Shown here: positions 7,251 through 8,868 of the stretch, piece after piece
Position numbering within the stretch: the first letter of the stretch is position 1
Layout: every line of letters starts with the position of its first letter
Program-made: the position numbers and the translations under genes
Notes under the pieces: generated by a model
Databases searched by the model: none
What the model was told of the DNA's origin: nothing
Seen by the model: the letters and a program-made list of their open reading frames with translations, nothing else
Assembly: GCA_041694155.1 (NCBI GenBank)
Contig: JASMTS010000009.1
Location: 1-8,868, forward strand
Source: JAAZVM01 sp041694155
GTDB lineage: Bacteria > Patescibacteriota > Gracilibacteria > BD1-5 > UBA6164
Reading direction: 5' to 3'
DNA length: 8,868 nucleotides

Positions 7251-8450
7251 ATGAATTATAAAAATGATTTCCCAATATTTAAAAATAATCCTGATTTAGT
7301 TTTTTTTGATTCTACATCTACTAGTCAAAAGCCTAATCATGTAATTGATTGAATATCTGAGTATTTAAGCTGAACTTATTCAAATATTCATAGATGAATG
7401 TATGATATAGCTGTAAACTCTGAAAAATTATATAAACAGTCAAAACAAATCATAGCATGAAATATTAATGCAGACTCGTATAAAGAAATTATATATAGTT
7501 ATAATTCGACTTATGCTTTGAATATGCTTTCTTCAAGTATTAAGAAAACTTGATTATTAAAAAAATGAGATAAAGTATTGCTTACTATAGTAGAACATCA
7601 TGCCAACCTTGTACCTTGGTTAATATTAAAAGATGAAATATGAATAGAAATTGATTATGTTTGAGTTGATGAGAATTATAATTTGGATATGAAAGACTTT
7701 GAAAAAAAGTATGATTCAAAAGTAAAAATTATTTCATTTACCCATGTTTCAAATGTTACATGACAAATATTTGATTTAGAAAAGGTATGACAATTAAAAA
7801 GAGAGGATACTCTTTTTGTAGTGGATGCTAGTCAAAGTGTTCCTCATCTAAATGTAGATGTAAAAAAAATAAATTGTGATGCATTATTTTTTACATGACA
7901 TAAAGTTCTAGCGGATAGTGGTATATGAGTATTATGGGCAAAAAAAGATTTATTGGACGACTTAAAGCCTAGTTTTTCTTGAGGTTGAGCTATATGAGAA
8001 GTTTATTGTGATTCTTATACTACAGCTAATTTGCCTGACAAGTTTGAGCCTGGTACACCAAATGTAACTTGAGCTGTTTCATTATTAAAAGCATATGAAT
8101 ATATACAATCAATATGATGATTTGAACAAGTAGAAAAAGTAGAAGAAGAGTTGATAGAATATTTTTTAGAAAAATTATCAAATTATAAAAATATAAAAAT
8201 TATAGGTAGTTCATCTAAAGAAAATAGAGTTTGAGTTTTTTCTCTTGTTATAGATTGATATCATTCAGATGATGTAGCTGAATTTTTAGCAGATAATAAT
8301 ATAGCTGTTAGATCAGGTAAACATTGTGCTCATCCATTATTTAAAAATAAATGATTTTCGAATTCTATAAGAGTTAGCTTTTATATATATAATGATAAAA
8401 ATGATATAGATAATTTTTTTGAAGTAATAGAACAATTGATTTTAATATAA
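7251..8450 (+). CDS. sufS: Cysteine desulfurase, SufS/CsdA type (class V aminotransferase)
   Basis: PLP enzyme that takes sulfur from L-cysteine, leaving alanine and an enzyme persulfide for Fe-S cluster or thio-cofactor synthesis. At 399 residues it has the SufS length (E. coli 406). Visible landmarks: FFDSTSTSQKP near the start, EHHANLVPW with the PLP-stacking H117, THVSNVTG, VVDASQSVPH with D192 and Q195, Schiff-base lysine K218 in TGHK, GIGVLW, KFEPGTPN, and catalytic C359 in VRSGKHCAHPL, then IRVSFYIYN near the end. One oddity is that the usual RGTTE segment that holds the PLP phosphate reads YNSTY at about 84-88. Of 26 glycines 21 are UGA. No SufU, SufE, SufBCD or IscU partner is in the window; the only close partner is the membrane protein one base upstream. 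The family is certain; SufS versus another class V member is likely but not proven. Confidence 0.92.
8419..8448 (+). promoter_or_regulatory. Candidate promoter for leader and prepilin
   Basis: TTGAAG (8419-8424), an 18-base spacer and TAATAT (8443-8448) lie at the 3' end of sufS, with an expected start near 8455. No promoter can fit in the 20 bases between the later hairpin and the prepilin ATG, so one is expected here or further upstream. TTGATT (8436-8441) with TATTAT (8457-8462) is an alternative with a short 15-base spacer. Pattern match only. Confidence 0.25.
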
Positions 8451-8460
8451 AAAACATATT

Positions 8461-8517
8461 ATGTCAACCCAAAAACAACTAAAACACTACAAAAAATCCA
8501 AAAATACATACAATTAA
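8461..8517 (+). CDS. Possible 18-residue leader peptide
   Basis: ATG to TAA encoding the basic peptide MSTQKQLKHYKKSKNTYN, placed between sufS and the prepilin gene. Its stop lies in the loop of the following hairpin, an arrangement that would allow translation to influence the hairpin. After its ATG the stretch has no G at all and about 13 C in some 48 bases. No Shine-Dalgarno sequence is seen. It may be simply untranslated leader or spacer sequence; there is no homology to support it. Confidence 0.2.
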   Translation: MSTQKQLKHYKKSKNTYN

Positions 8518-8533
8518 ATTTGTATGTATTTTT
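8501..8533 (+). terminator. Hairpin terminator or attenuator between sufS and prepilin gene
   Basis: A 13-bp stem (AAAATACATACAA / TTGTATGTATTTT) with a 6-base loop, followed by a T-run. It most simply terminates the membrane protein-sufS transcript. It ends about 20 bases before the prepilin ATG, so if the prepilin transcript starts upstream it must read through this hairpin. Confidence 0.7.
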
Positions 8534-8552
8534 ATTTAACCCCTTTTTAAAA

Positions 8553-8868
8553 ATGATAAATACAAATAAAAAAGGTTTTACTTTAGTAGAACTAATAGTA
8601 GTAATAACAATACTAGCGATACTATGAACTATCTGATTCATATCACTACAATGATATAGTAGTGAAGCAAGAGATAGTAAAAGAGTAACAGACTTATGAC
8701 AAATAAGAACATGAATTCAAGTATACCAAGCTAAGAATTGAGTAGTACCAGAACCAAATGATTCAATAACAGTATGAAGTGGTAGTACAATATATACAAT
8801 ACAATGATATGCTTGAACATGAACACTAAGAAATATCAAAGTAAATGATGATGCCAAAGACCCACTAG
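8553..8868 (+). CDS. Type IV prepilin-like protein (3' end missing)
   Basis: The first 105 codons of a secreted pilin-like protein cut by the window end. The N-terminus MINTNKKGFTLVELIVVITI is a classic type IV prepilin (class III) signal: basic leader, Gly8 before the PilD cleavage site, Phe +1, Glu +5, and a hydrophobic helix to about residue 29. The following segment (SSEARDSKRVTDLGQIRTGI) continues the pilin alpha-1 helix, then come QVYQAKNGVVPEP and a Ser/Thr/Gly-rich stretch ending DDAKDPL. That is the usual order in major and minor pilins and in prepilin-led surface proteins. Ten of 12 glycines are UGA. The gene strongly prefers A-ending codons (GTA, ACA, ATA, CTA), unlike sufS and htpG, which use many T-ending codons. 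It could be a pilus subunit or a prepilin-anchored adhesin; the missing C-terminus decides. Confidence 0.92.

Noticed and set aside
8459..8641. Minus-strand ORF of 60 codons
   Set aside because: Antisense to the leader and the prepilin signal region; the plus-strand prepilin motif is unambiguous.

Overview
The window is an AT-rich piece of a bacterial chromosome that reads UGA as glycine (translation table 25). It therefore most likely comes from the candidate phylum Gracilibacteria (BD1-5) or Absconditabacteria (SR1). Under the standard code the genes fall into short fragments. With UGA = Gly they become full-length proteins whose invariant glycines are UGA codons: Walker A and LSGG in the ABC ATPase, DNGIG and GQFGVGF in HtpG, TGHK in the cysteine desulfurase. 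UGG stays Trp and all seven complete genes end in TAA. By hand count, about 175 of 207 glycines are UGA. The sequence alone does not separate the two phyla.

Layout: (1) 3-1229 (+), the 3' part of a secreted glycine-rich protein that is colinear with the glycine-rich extracellular domain of the animal receptor kinases ALK/LTK. (2) 1256-2936 (-), a two-gene ABC-2 export operon very like E. coli yadG-yadH, converging on gene 1 across a shared palindromic terminator. (3) 3063-3941 (+), a FieF-like cation diffusion facilitator, divergent from the ABC operon, with a palindrome in the shared promoter region. (4) 4045-5988 (+), the chaperone HtpG (Hsp90). (5) 6059-7249 (+), an unrecognised single-pass membrane protein, one base upstream of (6) 7251-8450 (+), a SufS/CsdA-type cysteine desulfurase. 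(7) A 100-base leader with a G-free stretch and a hairpin. (8) 8553 to the window end (+), a type IV prepilin-like protein.

Most of the middle is housekeeping and transport: metal efflux, export, protein folding and sulfur mobilisation. The two edges are cell-surface genes, a prepilin on the right and an ALK-like glycine-rich protein on the left whose N-terminal remnant may also come from a prepilin-led protein. No start codon has a convincing Shine-Dalgarno sequence, and Rho-independent-type hairpins sit only 20-40 bases upstream of three start codons. I see no tRNA, rRNA, CRISPR array or insertion sequence. All stretches without genes are shorter than 130 bases.
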